Shown one piece after another: positions 42,019 to 52,891 of a stretch of 64,000 bases of DNA. The notes under the pieces were generated by a model. That model worked only from the letters and a program-made list of their open reading frames with translations. It made no database searches and had not been told where the DNA came from. The position numbers and the translations under genes are program-made. Within the stretch, counting starts at the first letter, position 1. Every line of letters begins with the position of its first letter. Source of the stretch: Cercophora sp. LCS_1 (taxonomy: Eukaryota > Ascomycota > Sordariomycetes > Sordariales > Lasiosphaeriaceae); assembly GCA_036250225.1 (NCBI GenBank), contig JAPZLL010000014.1:744001-808000 (forward strand), given 5' to 3'.

Positions 42019-42954
42019 ATGCTCATTCCAACTCCCACCTCCTTCCTCCTCCCTTTCATTGTAGCATTTTCAGCCCTCACCCTCGCAGCGCCATCTCCCC
42101 CCACCCCCCGTCGCACCCTAGCAGGCATCTCCGTAACCGACACCCCCGTCGCCCGCGCCGCCCAAGCCTATGCCCAACAACACTGCTCCCCCGGAACCTA
42201 CCAGCACGTCATGCGCACTTGGCTCTTTGGTGTCTTTATCCTGTCCCACAACACCACCCTCGCATCCCGAATCGACCTGGAAGTCCACGCCCTCGGCCTC
42301 ATCCTCCACGATCTTGCAACACACCACTCCCTCGACGCGCCCTTCGTAAGCCTCGACCGCCGTTTCGAAGTTGATTCAGCAGTCGCAGCAGCAGATTTCA
42401 TCCGTGCCTATGATCCCAAGGGAAAAGATTGGCCCAGTTGGCGTATTCAAAAAGTATGGGATGGGATTGCGCTGCACGCGGAGCCGAGTATCGCACTGCA
42501 CAAGGAGGCGGATGTGTTTGCGATATACTGGGGAAATGAGCTGGAGTTTTCGTTTGGAAGGCAGGGCGGGGAGCGGATGGGTGTGACGGAGGAGGAGTAT
42601 GAGAGGGTGCATAAGGAGTTTCCGAGTCCGGAAGAGGGAGGGGGAGGCGGAGGGGGAGGGATTTTGGGGTTTGTTGCTTGGTATTCTCTGTGTAAGCCGG
42701 AGAGTACTTATAGTGAGTTGCCATGGCTACCTATGTGGGTTGACTTGTGCTGACCTGTGGTAGACACTTGGATGCAGCCTTATGGGGAGCTGCTTGTGGA
42801 GGGGTATTCGGCGGTGGGACATCGAGTTCTTGATTTGAGTTTAGCTGCTGCTGGGTTGAATGTAAGTGAGCTGGGCAAGCGACGCTGGATGCCTGAAGTT
42901 CAGGGCGAGAGCTGGTCACTTTACCGATTGGAAGATGACGAATACGAACTTTGA
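42019..42954 (+). CDS. HD-domain protein, cyanamide-hydratase-like, with signal peptide
   Basis: Exons 42019-42712 and 42764-42954, intron 42713-42763 (GTGAGT donor, GGTAG acceptor, phase 1); 294 aa. The N-terminus MLIPTPTSFLLPFIVAFSAL is a good signal peptide or anchor. HD-type metal site: QHVMRTWLFG supplies the first His, LGLILHDLATHH the HD pair, and a later FEVDSAVAAADFIRAYDP block. These match the fungal branch of the HD superfamily that includes cyanamide hydratases. A Gly-rich insert (about residues 212-220, GGA/GGG repeats) precedes the final KPESTYNTWMQPYGE segment restored by the splice. Reaction and substrate are uncertain, because most relatives are cytosolic and uncharacterised. 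The secretory leader is unusual. Confidence 0.8.
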
Positions 42955-43677
42955 CAGTCTGAGCTACCAATTTGTTATTGCCGTCATTGCCTTCAACTCC
43001 CACCAAACAAGATTCCCTAGGAAAAGACTTGAACTTGCACAACCCCTTACCAAGGGAAGATAGATCTCCAAATTGAGACGCCATGGGAAGGGTGAGTTTG
43101 CATTGACAACAATCCCGGGGACAGCGCTAACAGGAAGCTGATCGAATCCGCCTTGGTCCCTGTTAGTACTGCCCTGAGAAACCGTTAGAGACACTCACAG
43201 GTCACTCTCCTACCGCCCTTTGGCTTCAAAAGATTGGATCCTGTGCTGCAGAGACCCTTCGTCTCATCAAAATCGGTCTTGTCCATTGGCCTGGAGCTTC
43301 CCTTCAGGGTGGGTTCAACCAAAGTTTGTCGACAAGCCCGCATATTTTCAGACACGATGCCCGGGGTGGTTGCGCTGAGCTCCGGGACTTTGCAGTTTTC
43401 TGTCACTTACAGAGCACACTTCCCATCCAGCAGCGCTTTGGACCTCGATCGGACTGAGATCCGTTTGCACTGACATGATGCGTCCTGGACGCTGGCCTCC
43501 CCCCTCGCGCTCCCAACCAGTCGCCCACCTCCCGCCATGATCGATTGTCCATAAAGAGGCCTACCCCTTCAACACACCTGGACGAAGAAACCACCACCCA
43601 CAAACTCTTCACCCCCCACACCCTACACACAAAACTTTGCCTCATTTCCGCCTCTCCGACCACCAAACCACAACGCA
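42955..43677. other. Intergenic region
   Basis: No gene supported. The 3' part (43540-43677) is C/A-rich with few G, typical of a fungal 5' UTR for the small gene at 43678. Confidence 0.4.
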
Positions 43678-43953
43678 ATGGCGTCCACTCCCGTCCAGCC
43701 CCTTTCCGCCATGAGCCTTGTTTCCCCGGCCGCCTCCGCCTCCGCCTCTGGCAAGACCACGACCCTCACAACTACTGGCGATGGACGAGCCTTCTACCGC
43801 TGCAACGACTGCAGCACCATCGCTCGGCCTGACGCCCCCAAAGATACGCCCAACCACAACGCCGAGCGCATCGGGGGACGCGGCAACACCTACTTCGCCC
43901 GCCCCAATGTCGGATGCCACATTCCCGTCACTAGTGTGATGCCCACCCTTTAG
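43678..43953 (+). CDS. Small hypothetical protein
   Basis: 91 aa in a single exon, ATG in good context (cgcaATGGCG) after a CA-rich leader. Ala/Ser/Pro-rich at the N-terminus, then a short Cys-containing FYRCNDCSTIA segment and a GRGNTYFARPNVGCHIPVTS ending. It has three Cys and no signal peptide or membrane span. I do not recognise it. The main argument for a real gene is the UTR-like leader and codon use; it could also be a first exon of a longer, unseen gene. Confidence 0.4.
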   Translation: MASTPVQPLSAMSLVSPAASASASGKTTTLTTTGDGRAFYRCNDCSTIARPDAPKDTPNHNAERIGGRGNTYFARPNVGCHIPVTSVMPTL

Positions 43954-45399
43954 GGCACCGGGCCTTCATACGAACATCAGTTTGGGATCGACTCGCAGAC
44001 CCAGACATTGAATGCCCTGGGCTTGGATGATGCGGGGGCTGTTACGTGTTTCCGCGTTTGAATGGGAGGGAAGAAAGATGGGGCGGCGGACTCCCGTGGT
44101 TGAAACTGGGCGGTGTTGACCCCCTGGTGGATGCTGTTCTCTCCTTTCTTGGCCAACTGTTCAGATTCAGGGGACTGGCCAAGTTGCTCGCGGTGGAGTT
44201 CTCTGTCTCTTCCTGTGGATAGGTGAGCACATACCAGGGCAGTGATCATGGCGTTTGTGGGGAGTTGCCAATCCCGGATTGAAGTCGACAGATACCTTTC
44301 CGAAGGCGGGAGGGTTGACCGAGGGCCGCTATGTTGATTCCGTGATTTCCATCCGTCGTGCTCAACCCGCCGTGTGCATCCATTTATTCCAATCTCTCGT
44401 GACATGCATCCTTTGGGTTTCTACGTAGCCTTTCCCAACCGTTGTGTCATTCGTTGAGAAGTTCGCGAAGATTGCGGTAGATGGGTGGCGTTGTCCTCGA
44501 TTTCGTGCCCCTGAGGTTGATTGGATGGGAGCAGGTCAAGGTCGCGGCAAGTCTGCTCTCAACGTGTGCCGAGGTGATGGAGAGAGGCAGGAGCGATCGG
44601 TACTTTTGGCCGCCTGCACGGATCTTTCCACGGGCTGGTCCAACGGCGACTGGCGAGGCTGTGTCATAATCAAGGTGGCTTTCCCACCTCACCTGCGGTA
44701 TCTTACCAACTACACCAGGCTCGCGTGATGCGCCCGACATGAATGCTCAAAGAGACATCAACCCCTCGGCAACTTGATGGCAAATCCCATTCTATGATTC
44801 GTCCACATTCTCCTCCTCTCAGCTGTCCTCGAATCGTTGAATCATCGTCGTCATTGGCCATCTGCAACCTGCAAGCCGGTGCACACAGGCCTCATTCGCC
44901 AGAGACTGGACGCGAACGCGTTCTCCACGCGCCGGTAACACAACCCCGCCTGCAAACTGCAAAATGCCACGGCCGCTCGACTTCGCCACAGGGCGGGGTT
45001 TGCTCTGGTCAGAACCCACCGCCGTTGATGAGCGGTGTGTCCAAGATCGTTATCTCAGAGCCTTGGGGATCATGGGCCGCGGTTTACAGTTCGCTCGTGC
45101 CGAACCTCGGGAACTCCTACTCCCGGCGGGTCTTCCGACGCAAGGCAACCGCGGGGTCGTGGAGGCATGGAGGCGCGGTCACCTAGGAAGCTATCGTGAG
45201 GCCTCACAGCCCCCCCAACAGACCTGGCGCCAGATACCAAGGTGGATTTGTTCGCGGGGACGGCGGTAACGTTCTCTCCATATATGCCCCCAGTCGGACT
45301 GACATTAGGCCGCTCGTTGAGAGTCCCTTCTCTCAAATAAGGACATGAATCTCGTAAAACGCCCCAACCGGGAATTTGGATACTCAGATAACCCTAAGC
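43954..45399. other. Intergenic region
   Basis: Overlapping short frames on both strands, none with a motif. A frame beginning with ATG 44964 (about 100 aa, Arg/Gly-rich) is mildly coding-like but unsupported. Confidence 0.35.
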
Positions 45400-46398
45400 A
45401 TGGCGCTGGGAGCCGCCCTCCTCAACACCCTTCTTCTATTCTTCCACTCCTTTTGCTTCGTTTCGGCCATGACTGAAGGCTCAATGGCTACTGTTAGCCT
45501 TCAGAGTGAAGCAGCCTATCAGACTGCTCGCTTCTGTGCCGCTGGTTGTCTTGTTTACAACGGCGTTGAAACCTGCTCAACCGGGTCAGCATACAACGAT
45601 GTTGGTGTTTTTCTCGGATGCGGCAAATGCGGTCCCATCAATGCCTGTTACTGCGCTCCATCGTTGGGTAGCTCGGCCACAGCATTCATCTCGAGCTGTG
45701 TCAGTCTCGGATGCGGCGAGTCCATCGCAAATCGGCTGGACGAGGTGACGAGCATGTTGTCCATCTACAACGGATACTGCGCAACGGCAAACGTGACTCC
45801 AACGACAGCAGCGGTGACACCGATCGCCCAACCGACAGTGACGACTGCTCCCACTCCGGCGCCGAGAACGACGGATAACATCGCTGTTAGCACAACACCA
45901 CCACGCCCGGGTCCCATCGTGTCCACAACAACGACGTTGCAAGTCACATCGACCACAACGATTAGACCTGCTACTAGCACACTCCTAGAGACTACTGCAG
46001 GGAGCAGAGGAACGAAAACATCGGGTCTTGGTGCTGCGCCTGGAGGGACCATCCTCCCTCCACAGAGCCCAAACAACGAAGAGAAGGCGAAAGACAGCCT
46101 GAGCCGATCGGATATTGTTGCCCTGGCAGCAAGCTTGGGTGTGGGTGGCCTCAGCATTATCATTGCCGCTTTGACTCTGTGGGCTCAGCTGAGGAAGAGG
46201 AAGCGAATGAGAGAAAGTAGGGAGTTCATCCCTACCACGCGACCACATGCTTCTTCCTCCACGCAGGTCCTCTTGCCGCCGCGACAACCTCACGTCCAGT
46301 ACTCGGAGCTGCCGAGCAGTCAGAGAGATGGGAGACACAATCTGGAAGATCTTGAGCTGAGGGTATTGAGAGAGAAGACACGGAGCAGGGTGAGGTGA
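45400..46398 (+). CDS. Single-pass surface protein with Cys-rich ectodomain and Thr/Pro-rich stalk
   Basis: 332 aa from ATG 45400 (an in-frame TTG further upstream is not a plausible start). Signal peptide about residues 1-23. An ectodomain of about 90 residues holds at least ten Cys (RFCAAGCL, ETCSTG, GCGKCGPINACYC, SSCVSLGCG, GYC). A Thr/Pro-rich, probably O-glycosylated stalk covers about 140-235. A transmembrane helix lies near 240-262, followed by KRKRMRE and an approximately 70-residue cytosolic tail. The plan resembles WSC- or CFEM-type fungal sensors, but the Cys spacing fits neither clearly. It probably acts in wall sensing or adhesion; inferred from architecture only. Confidence 0.75.
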   Translation: MALGAALLNTLLLFFHSFCFVSAMTEGSMATVSLQSEAAYQTARFCAAGCLVYNGVETCSTGSAYNDVGVFLGCGKCGPINACYCAPSLGSSATAFISSCVSLGCGESIANRLDEVTSMLSIYNGYCATANVTPTTAAVTPIAQPTVTTAPTPAPRTTDNIAVSTTPPRPGPIVSTTTTLQVTSTTTIRPATSTLLETTAGSRGTKTSGLGAAPGGTILPPQSPNNEEKAKDSLSRSDIVALAASLGVGGLSIIIAALTLWAQLRKRKRMRESREFIPTTRPHASSSTQVLLPPRQPHVQYSELPSSQRDGRHNLEDLELRVLREKTRSRVR

Positions 46399-47720
46399 GA
46401 GCATGGTGGACGGTGGGGGTGGCACGGGAGGTTGTGCCGTGGTGCATCATCCGGATGTGTTCGGATGCAGTGCGACGGTTGCATTGGGACACGCTCGGTT
46501 TAATGACTACATAAAAGCCGTGGATAATGGATGTGGCTACATCACTTGCTTAACTTGGGCTGAAGAATACGTTGTTGGATCTGCTTCGGCTCAAAGTTCG
46601 ATAGAGGATAGACAAAATGAAGAACTGATACAGTCTTCAGCCATCTTGGTCCGGGAATATCAACCTTGAGAAGGACGGCTACCAACACCCCATAAACATC
46701 TCAGTCACCTTGCGGCCGTAAACGGCCCGATGTTGTCGTGCTCACCGCCCGTGGGCCAAGCCAGCCCTAGGAGGCGTGAGGTGGTTCCGCAAAGCAACGA
46801 AAAGGAGACTTGTGATACCGGTTTCATGGCTGTGTTCCGTCCGCTAAGGCTGAGGCCAGGGTACCATCTTGCGCACCATCCAAAGACCTCCCTCAACGAC
46901 ACAGACGGCTCTTCTCTGCTTCAATATCAGCGCCAGCAAATGCCACGAGCTCCGAGCTCGAAAAACTGTGAAAAACAGGAGACACGTGCAATCGGGATAA
47001 CGAAGCACACCTGTATTCCCGAGACAATCTCCATTCAGCAGTGACGTTCGTCCCTCCTCAAATCACAGACCAAACCCAAAACAGTCCGACCGATGAAGTT
47101 GAATCATGATACCCGATTCGGACAATGCTCAAGGCGCGAAGGATCTAGCGTGTTGAACAAGCGAAGCTTGGCCCTGGCCCCCCCCCCACCACCACCACCA
47201 CCACCACCAAGCAAGCCAGCCCCCCCAAGGTCTTGCCCACCATAGGTTCGCGTTCCTGCAGCTGTATCGAAGCAGCAAAGAAAAGGGTAAAACACCGCGA
47301 AAGATGGGATGCAAGCTTAACCCAAACAGGCAAGCCAAGTGCTCTCAGACGTGCAAGTAAGCAACGATGCTCTTCATCAAGGCCCAGGGCTGAGAGATTT
47401 CAAAACAAACCCCAAACCTGGACCCCTATTCCCATCTTTTGCGCCCACAGCTTTCAGCCCTAGCGTAGATCGCGCGCCAAGCCTCCATGCGAAAATGTAA
47501 CTGTGCCTCGCTCGATCGCGCCAATCTGGCCTGGTGCCGAAGCTGCGGTATAACGTCAATTTCCCCTGGGGCCTGGGGACCCAGCCGGATGCTATCTCTC
47601 CGTCGGACTTTTGAGCGTGTGCTCCACCAGCTGCTGGGTTTTCCCACCACCCAAAAGACCAGCACGTCTGCCCGCACGAACTTTTGGAGAGAGCCGTGAC
47701 GACGACGACGACGACAAACA
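46399..47720. other. Intergenic region with a (ACC)n microsatellite
   Basis: No supported gene. It includes a homopolymeric C-run followed by an ACC trinucleotide tract (47178-47209) and a GAC/CGA tract just before the gene at 47721, inside its likely 5' UTR. Confidence 0.45.
47178..47209. repeat. C-run plus (ACC)n microsatellite
   Basis: Ten C residues followed by about seven ACC units. Length-variable tracts of this sort are useful strain markers. Not in a called gene. Confidence 0.9.
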
Positions 47721-49458
47721 ATGGGGAATGACGACGCCAGACCGGCGGCCGCGACGGCGACGGCAACGGCGACAGCAACACCCGACTACTCGGGGTTGCA
47801 GGTGGTGGAAGAGGGACACAACTTGCCCGAGGCGGTCGTCGTCGTCAACGAGAAGCAGCAGACCGGAGGGGCAACCGTCGAATACTACCCCGAAGTCGTC
47901 GCGCCGACATCCGCCAAAGCGTTGCTGGACAACAATGCGCCTCCGGTGCACTCTGGCGACCCGGAGGCGTACCGATATCACGACGCGGCGCCAGAAGCAT
48001 TCCACCGAGCGAGCGGCGCACCCGAGCCAATCGACCACGCCAGCGCGCCCGAAGCATGGCGACAAGGTCAGGCCGCCCAGAACGCTCCTAGCAAAAAGCG
48101 CTTCTCCCGGCGCTGCCTGATCCTCTCCATCGTCGGTGTTGTGGTCGTCATCGCCGTCGTAATCGGCTGCGTCGTCGGCCTCGTCGTGATCCCGAACAAC
48201 AACAAATCGTGAGCCACTCGTTCCCATCCGCTCAACCAAACAAGCTAACACTCGCAGCTCAACCGCATCCTCTTCCGCCAACGACCCCTCCTCCCCCGGA
48301 GGCACAACCAACACCCCCGGCCTCACAAACACCACAGTCCGCTCCGCCTGCACCGGCAGCCTCTGCCCGCAAATCCTCTCGGCCGTCCAACAAGGCCCCA
48401 ACCTCATGCTCTTCGCCCGCGGCCTCGACAACGCAATCTGGTACAACGCCGCCCCGATCGCCTCCCTCTCCCCCTGGTCCTCCTCCTCAACCTGGCAATC
48501 CCTAGGCGGTGGGCCCTTCGCCTCCCAACCCGTGTCCTGGTCCTGGACAGCCAACGGCACCGGCACCCTGCGCATCGCCGTGGTCGCCATTGGCGAAAGC
48601 AACCGCGGCGCACACATCCGCCAATACTTCACCAACAACAACACCTGGTCGTCGGAATGGCGCAACATGTTTGGCGACCTGGAATCCGCGCCCTCGCTCT
48701 GCAGCATCGACGGGACGCGTCTCGACGTGTGGGCGCTGGGAGGCGACACGGTGGCGCACAACTTTTTTATCCGTGGTGAGGATGCCTTTTGGGCTCCCGA
48801 CAAGACCAAGGATTGGCAGGGGAGTGCGGACTGGCGGGATTTGACACTGAAAAGTAGACCGGCGGTGGCATGTCGGTGGAACGATTTCGGCCATGACTTG
48901 ATTGTGTATGATGGTCAGGGGAGGGCGGTGCATAGTATGTACAGCGGGGACACGGCGTGGATAAGGCCCTTTGTGTGGGAAGGGGCCAAGTTTGTGGGGG
49001 AGCCGACGGTTTTGATGACGACGAATGAGCGGTTGGATTTTTTCGGGGTGGATGCCGAGGGGAGGATGTGGCATGGGAAATGGACCGATCAGGGCGGGCA
49101 TGGCAAGTTGACGGATTTGGGAGGCAAGTTTGAGAGTGTGCCTGGTGTTGTGGTTACGGGCGGTGGGAGTCGGGTTGATGTTTTGGCTCTGGGTGGCGGG
49201 ACGGCGACGTTGCAGCATCGGGTTATGGTTAGTGACAAGTGGTCGGATGCGTGGGAGGATTTGGGTGTGCGGGGGAACAGCGCGCCGCTGTTGTATAATT
49301 TGACGACGACGCCCGAGTCGGTGGCCATGTTTGTTTTGGGCGAGGATGGCGAGGTAAATCAGACTGTGTGGAGGGTTTCGGCGGATTTGAGCTGGAAAAA
49401 TCTGGTTTGGAGGGGCATGGGAGGGGAGTTGACGACGGCGGGGTTGGCGACGATTTGA
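47721..49458 (+). CDS. Type II membrane protein with fucose-lectin/PLL-like beta-propeller ectodomain
   Basis: Exons 47721-48208 and 48258-49458, intron 48209-48257 (GTGAGC, GCTAACA branch, CGCAG, phase 2); 562 aa. The cytosolic N-terminus is Ala/Thr-rich and then acidic, with a basic PSKKRFSRR before one transmembrane helix (about residues 132-157). After a Ser/Thr/Asn linker comes a propeller of repeated blades: LMLFARGLDNAIWYN, LDVWALGGDTVAHNFF, DLIVYDGQGRAVHSMY, LDFFGVDAEGRMWHGKW, VDVLALGGGTATLQHR, ESVAMFVLGEDGEVNQ. Blade spacing (about 45-50 residues) matches bacterial and fungal fucose-binding or PLL-type lectins. No signal peptide, so a signal-anchor topology with lumenal or extracellular propeller is expected. 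Sugar binding is likely, specificity unknown. The relic at 7911-8426 belongs to the same fold. Confidence 0.82.
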
Positions 49459-49890
49459 AGTCTTGGGAGCCGGCGTTGTTTAAACTTGGATCTGATAATT
49501 TTCTAGTATGTAGTTGTAGTTTCCCGTTTGTGTAGAGCGTTGCATGGGCGGCGTTTGGAGAGAATGTAATGTTAACTTTGGCCAACAAGAGTTGGCGTGA
49601 GGTCAGTTTTGAGCTTGCGTGGATCGATGACGGTGTTGGTCATGCTGCCGCTGTGGATGCATCCAAGGTTGCAATGGCGCCAACATCCCAGCCTGCCAGG
49701 GGTTAGGCGTCCAACAAGGGCCAACAAGCTGGCTTTCATAAGCTTACGAAGTCCGGTTGGTGCATGGATCCAGCGTGGGAATGTGTGGGTATGAGATTGC
49801 GGGTAGATTGCTCAACAGCTAGTATACAACGTTCTCAAATCGCTTGACATAGCCTCATCTCGTATCCGATCGTCTCTCGTTGCTCTTCGT

Positions 49891-50924
49891 TTATTGCAAA
49901 AAGGTAGCCGGCACCTCGGGACCCCAAACGTGCAAATTGTCGGGCGCCGCCTTTGTGTTGTGAGTCGGCTCGGTCATGTCGAGCAGATCACCGTCGACAT
50001 AGTGCTCGAGAATGAAGTTGGACGGATCAAACCAGTAGTCGAAGATTTGGCTGCCCATTACATGCCTACCAACGCCCCAGCAGTTGGTGTATCCCTTGTG
50101 GCGGAGCCAATCGTGCCCAAGAACCTGGGCGTCAAAGTCGTGTGTCTCGAACGACGAGTGGTGGACGTGCATCTTGGGTCCCTCAAAGAAGAAGAAGCAG
50201 TGGTGGTCCACAAATTCCTCGCCCCGATCCAATCGGAAGAAGACGGTGATGTTGACGCCCTCATCATTGTGCACCAGTTCGCTGGGGTGGAAGTTGAAGT
50301 AGGTGGTGTAGAACTCGTAGCATTTGGCAAAGTTGGTCACGCACATGCCAAAGTGGCCCAGCTTGTGCACCGGCGCTGGCCGCTTCTGGAAGCGCTGGAA
50401 CTGGTTCACCCCGCGATTCTTCTCGTTGGGCTGCTTGAGCGTCAGCGGCCGATCTGACATGATCTCACCGAGAATTGTTCCGTCCAAGGGGCTTAACTCA
50501 CATAATTGACCTTGAGAATGGGGAACTTCGGGTCTCTCGGTTCAACGGGGGTCTGGCCGTAGACGAGATGGAAGGGGAAGCCGTCGACGGGGTCGTAGAA
50601 CGTCACAGCCTTGCCGCCGCCAGGCGTCTTGAGCTCGTAGACATCCGTGGGCTTTGCCTCCTTTGGTAGGATTTGGGCCGCGCGCGTTAGCTCCTCCTCG
50701 GACTCGACCACGAAGGCAGCGCCGCCGAACTCGGTCGTGGACGAGGCCTCGAGGGCAATGACGAATGGCTCGGTGCCGTAGCCGCGGAAGAATGTCGTCT
50801 TGCCAATTGTCTCGGTCTCTACGAATCCAAAGTCCTCCATAAACTGCTTTGCCTCGTCGATCTTCTCATGTTTGTAGTAGACGTGCGAGATGCGGTTCAG
50901 CTTGATCTTGTCAATGGATCCCAT
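49891..50924 (-). CDS. Two-domain VOC-superfamily ring-cleaving dioxygenase-like protein
   Basis: Exons 50924-50502 and 50430-49891, intron 50501-50431 (GTGAGT donor, CTGAC branch, AAGCAG acceptor, phase 0); 320 aa. The N-terminal VOC/glyoxalase-fold half starts ISHVYYKHEKIDEAKQFM. The second half holds the expected metal ligands: His in VHKLGHFGMCV, His in the HVHHSSFETHD block and Glu in FILEHYVDGD. The splice gives VNYPNEKNRGVNQF, the family consensus. The closest known relatives are fungal catechol-2,3-dioxygenase-like proteins acting on phenolics; several similar genes sit in secondary-metabolite clusters, but no such cluster is visible here. Other frames opening near 51281 lie upstream of the true ATG and are 5' UTR. 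Confidence 0.87.
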
Positions 50925-51776
50925 CGTGACTGTCGGGGGTGCGATTCGCTGCGATCTCGTTTCTGGCGGGTCGGCAATGGTGAATTGCGAGAAAGGGTGA
51001 CACGAAGCAGGAACGAAGAAAAGTCGACGGAATATCTTTTTGAAGACTGTCCGCCCGAAGGCCGAGCTTCCCCATGGCGGGCGGCCGGGGGATTTATCTG
51101 GCGCCCGTCCAATATCGAACGAGGACGTGACTGGGGAGCTGTGGTGCCTTGCTGCCCCGCGGCTGGCGCCGGAATACGGGGACGGAGCACTGCTAGCGCA
51201 GCGCGGGGCGACGGTGGGGTAAATCAAGCAGTTCGCGCTGGTCCAGCCTAGTGATGACGGGAAAAATCGAATCCATCCCACCTCACCTCTGATTCAACGG
51301 CAGTTCTCACGCGGCATCCCTCAAACGCTCGTCGGCCCACCCAATGGCGGAGCCCGGATAATATTCGACTGCCTTCCATCGGCCCATGGTGTTGCCATGG
51401 TTTCTGAGCCAGTCTGTCTGGCTGTCCTTTCACTGAAAGACACGCTGTTTCGGACCCCCGGAAGCGAAACGCAACTTAGCAAGCCACTCAGCAGTGATGC
51501 AGCGCAACTCGTCGCCCGCTGGTCGCAAGTCCGGCCGGGTCTGCTTCCAGGGAAGGTCCGCGCAACTTGAAGAAGTTCACTAACAACCCTAACCCACATC
51601 CCCCATGCTGCCCAGCGCTTTCCCCAGCTGGTGGGAGAGCAGCGACTCAGGATCTGACATCAGCCTCAGCAATTGGCAGCCTAGTGGTCACTCACACACC
51701 CTCTCACGCACACGGCACGCCGGAAACACGGGTTAGCAATCTAATTGCGACCAATCCTCGCCTTTTCTCGCCCGGC

Positions 51777-52457
51777 ATGCCACGAAAACTCTCCAAATCC
51801 AACTACACGCTGGGCCCCACAAATAATAGGCGAAGCTCCATGTCCTCTCAGACAACAGACACCCCAATCCTCTCGCCCGACATCGCTGTCCCTTCCTGGC
51901 TCCAAGACGGCCTCCCCGTGCCACAGTTGCTTTGTTTAGATTTGGATTACACACTATGGCCTTTCTATAGCGACGTCTGCGTCTCTACCCCCATCCGCGC
52001 CGCCCCGCAGTCCAACCACGCGACTTTTGTTGATCGCAACGGCGAATCCTTCAGCCTCTATCGCGATGTCCCACACATCTTGCAGCTCATAAGCTCTTTG
52101 CCCGAGAATCCCATCCGTCTCGCTGTCGCCAGCAAGTCTCCAGTCGGCGATCTCTGTCGGGAGGCGCTCAAACTTTTGCGATTGCCGGCGGCGGGTGGGA
52201 GTGGAAAGGGCAAAAAGACGATCGAGGTGTTTGATGGGGGCCTGGAGATCTACGAGGGCACAAAGCTGAGACACTTTGAGGTGATTAGTCGGCGGACGGG
52301 GGTGCCGTTCCACGAGATGCTGTTCTTTGACGACGAGCGGCCGAACCGGGAGGTAGAGCAGCTCGGTGTCACCATGAGACTTGTCGAGAATGGATTAAGT
52401 TGGAACGAATTGGAGAAGGGGGTACAACAGTGGAGAAAGAAGAGGGGGTTTGCGTAG
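51777..52457 (+). CDS. Magnesium-dependent phosphatase-1 (MDP-1), HAD superfamily
   Basis: 226 aa from ATG 51777; an alternative Met lies 21 codons downstream at 51840 and the frame is open, without ATG, far upstream. HAD motif I is LCLDLDYTLWPF with the nucleophile and acid Asp pair. Motif II is in RLAVASKSP. The motif III Lys is in YEGTKLRHF and motif IV is MLFFDDERPNREV. The length and motif order match MDP-1 enzymes, which act on protein phosphotyrosine and, in other reports, on glycated or phosphorylated sugars. A Gly/Ser insertion lies near residues 138-144. No introns. Function is probably repair or signalling; no specific substrate can be inferred. Confidence 0.9.
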   Translation: MPRKLSKSNYTLGPTNNRRSSMSSQTTDTPILSPDIAVPSWLQDGLPVPQLLCLDLDYTLWPFYSDVCVSTPIRAAPQSNHATFVDRNGESFSLYRDVPHILQLISSLPENPIRLAVASKSPVGDLCREALKLLRLPAAGGSGKGKKTIEVFDGGLEIYEGTKLRHFEVISRRTGVPFHEMLFFDDERPNREVEQLGVTMRLVENGLSWNELEKGVQQWRKKRGFA

Positions 52458-52891
52458 ACTCCATGGCGCCAGGCGTTTCCCGGTCTTACAGGTGTGGATA
52501 GATAGTTTTCGCCGTGCCGGTAACATAGTTGCAGATACCCGTATACAACAGTCATGTCCTTATGCACCATCTGGGCCTGTGTCCCCCGACGTTCCCTCGG
52601 GCGGATAATCGTTTCCGGAATATTCGGAGTCAGTACCCGGGTCGGACTCACTCGGAGCCAAGAGCGAGCTCCATCCATTGTCTCAAGAGAAACATATCAG
52701 GGTTGAGAGCTCGTCGAGAAAGCATACTTCTAATGAACTCTACCCGTATAGTTGGTACAACCGACACAAATGACCAAGAACAACAAAATGCACTCGCCAA
52801 ACCACCTTCGGATCCTATGCTAACAGACATGGTATATGTGCGAATAGGGGGGAAAAAAAAGAATACAACCAACAATGAACACAGGCCCCTC

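Noticed and set aside
47592..48809. 405-aa minus-strand frame
   Set aside because: Antisense to the lectin-propeller gene, including its intron and leader; Arg/Val-rich, no domain.
50493..51281. Longer N-terminal form of the dioxygenase-like protein beginning near 51281
   Set aside because: The upstream part is Ser/Pro/Arg-rich without homology; the VOC domain begins right after ATG 50924, which has a normal context.
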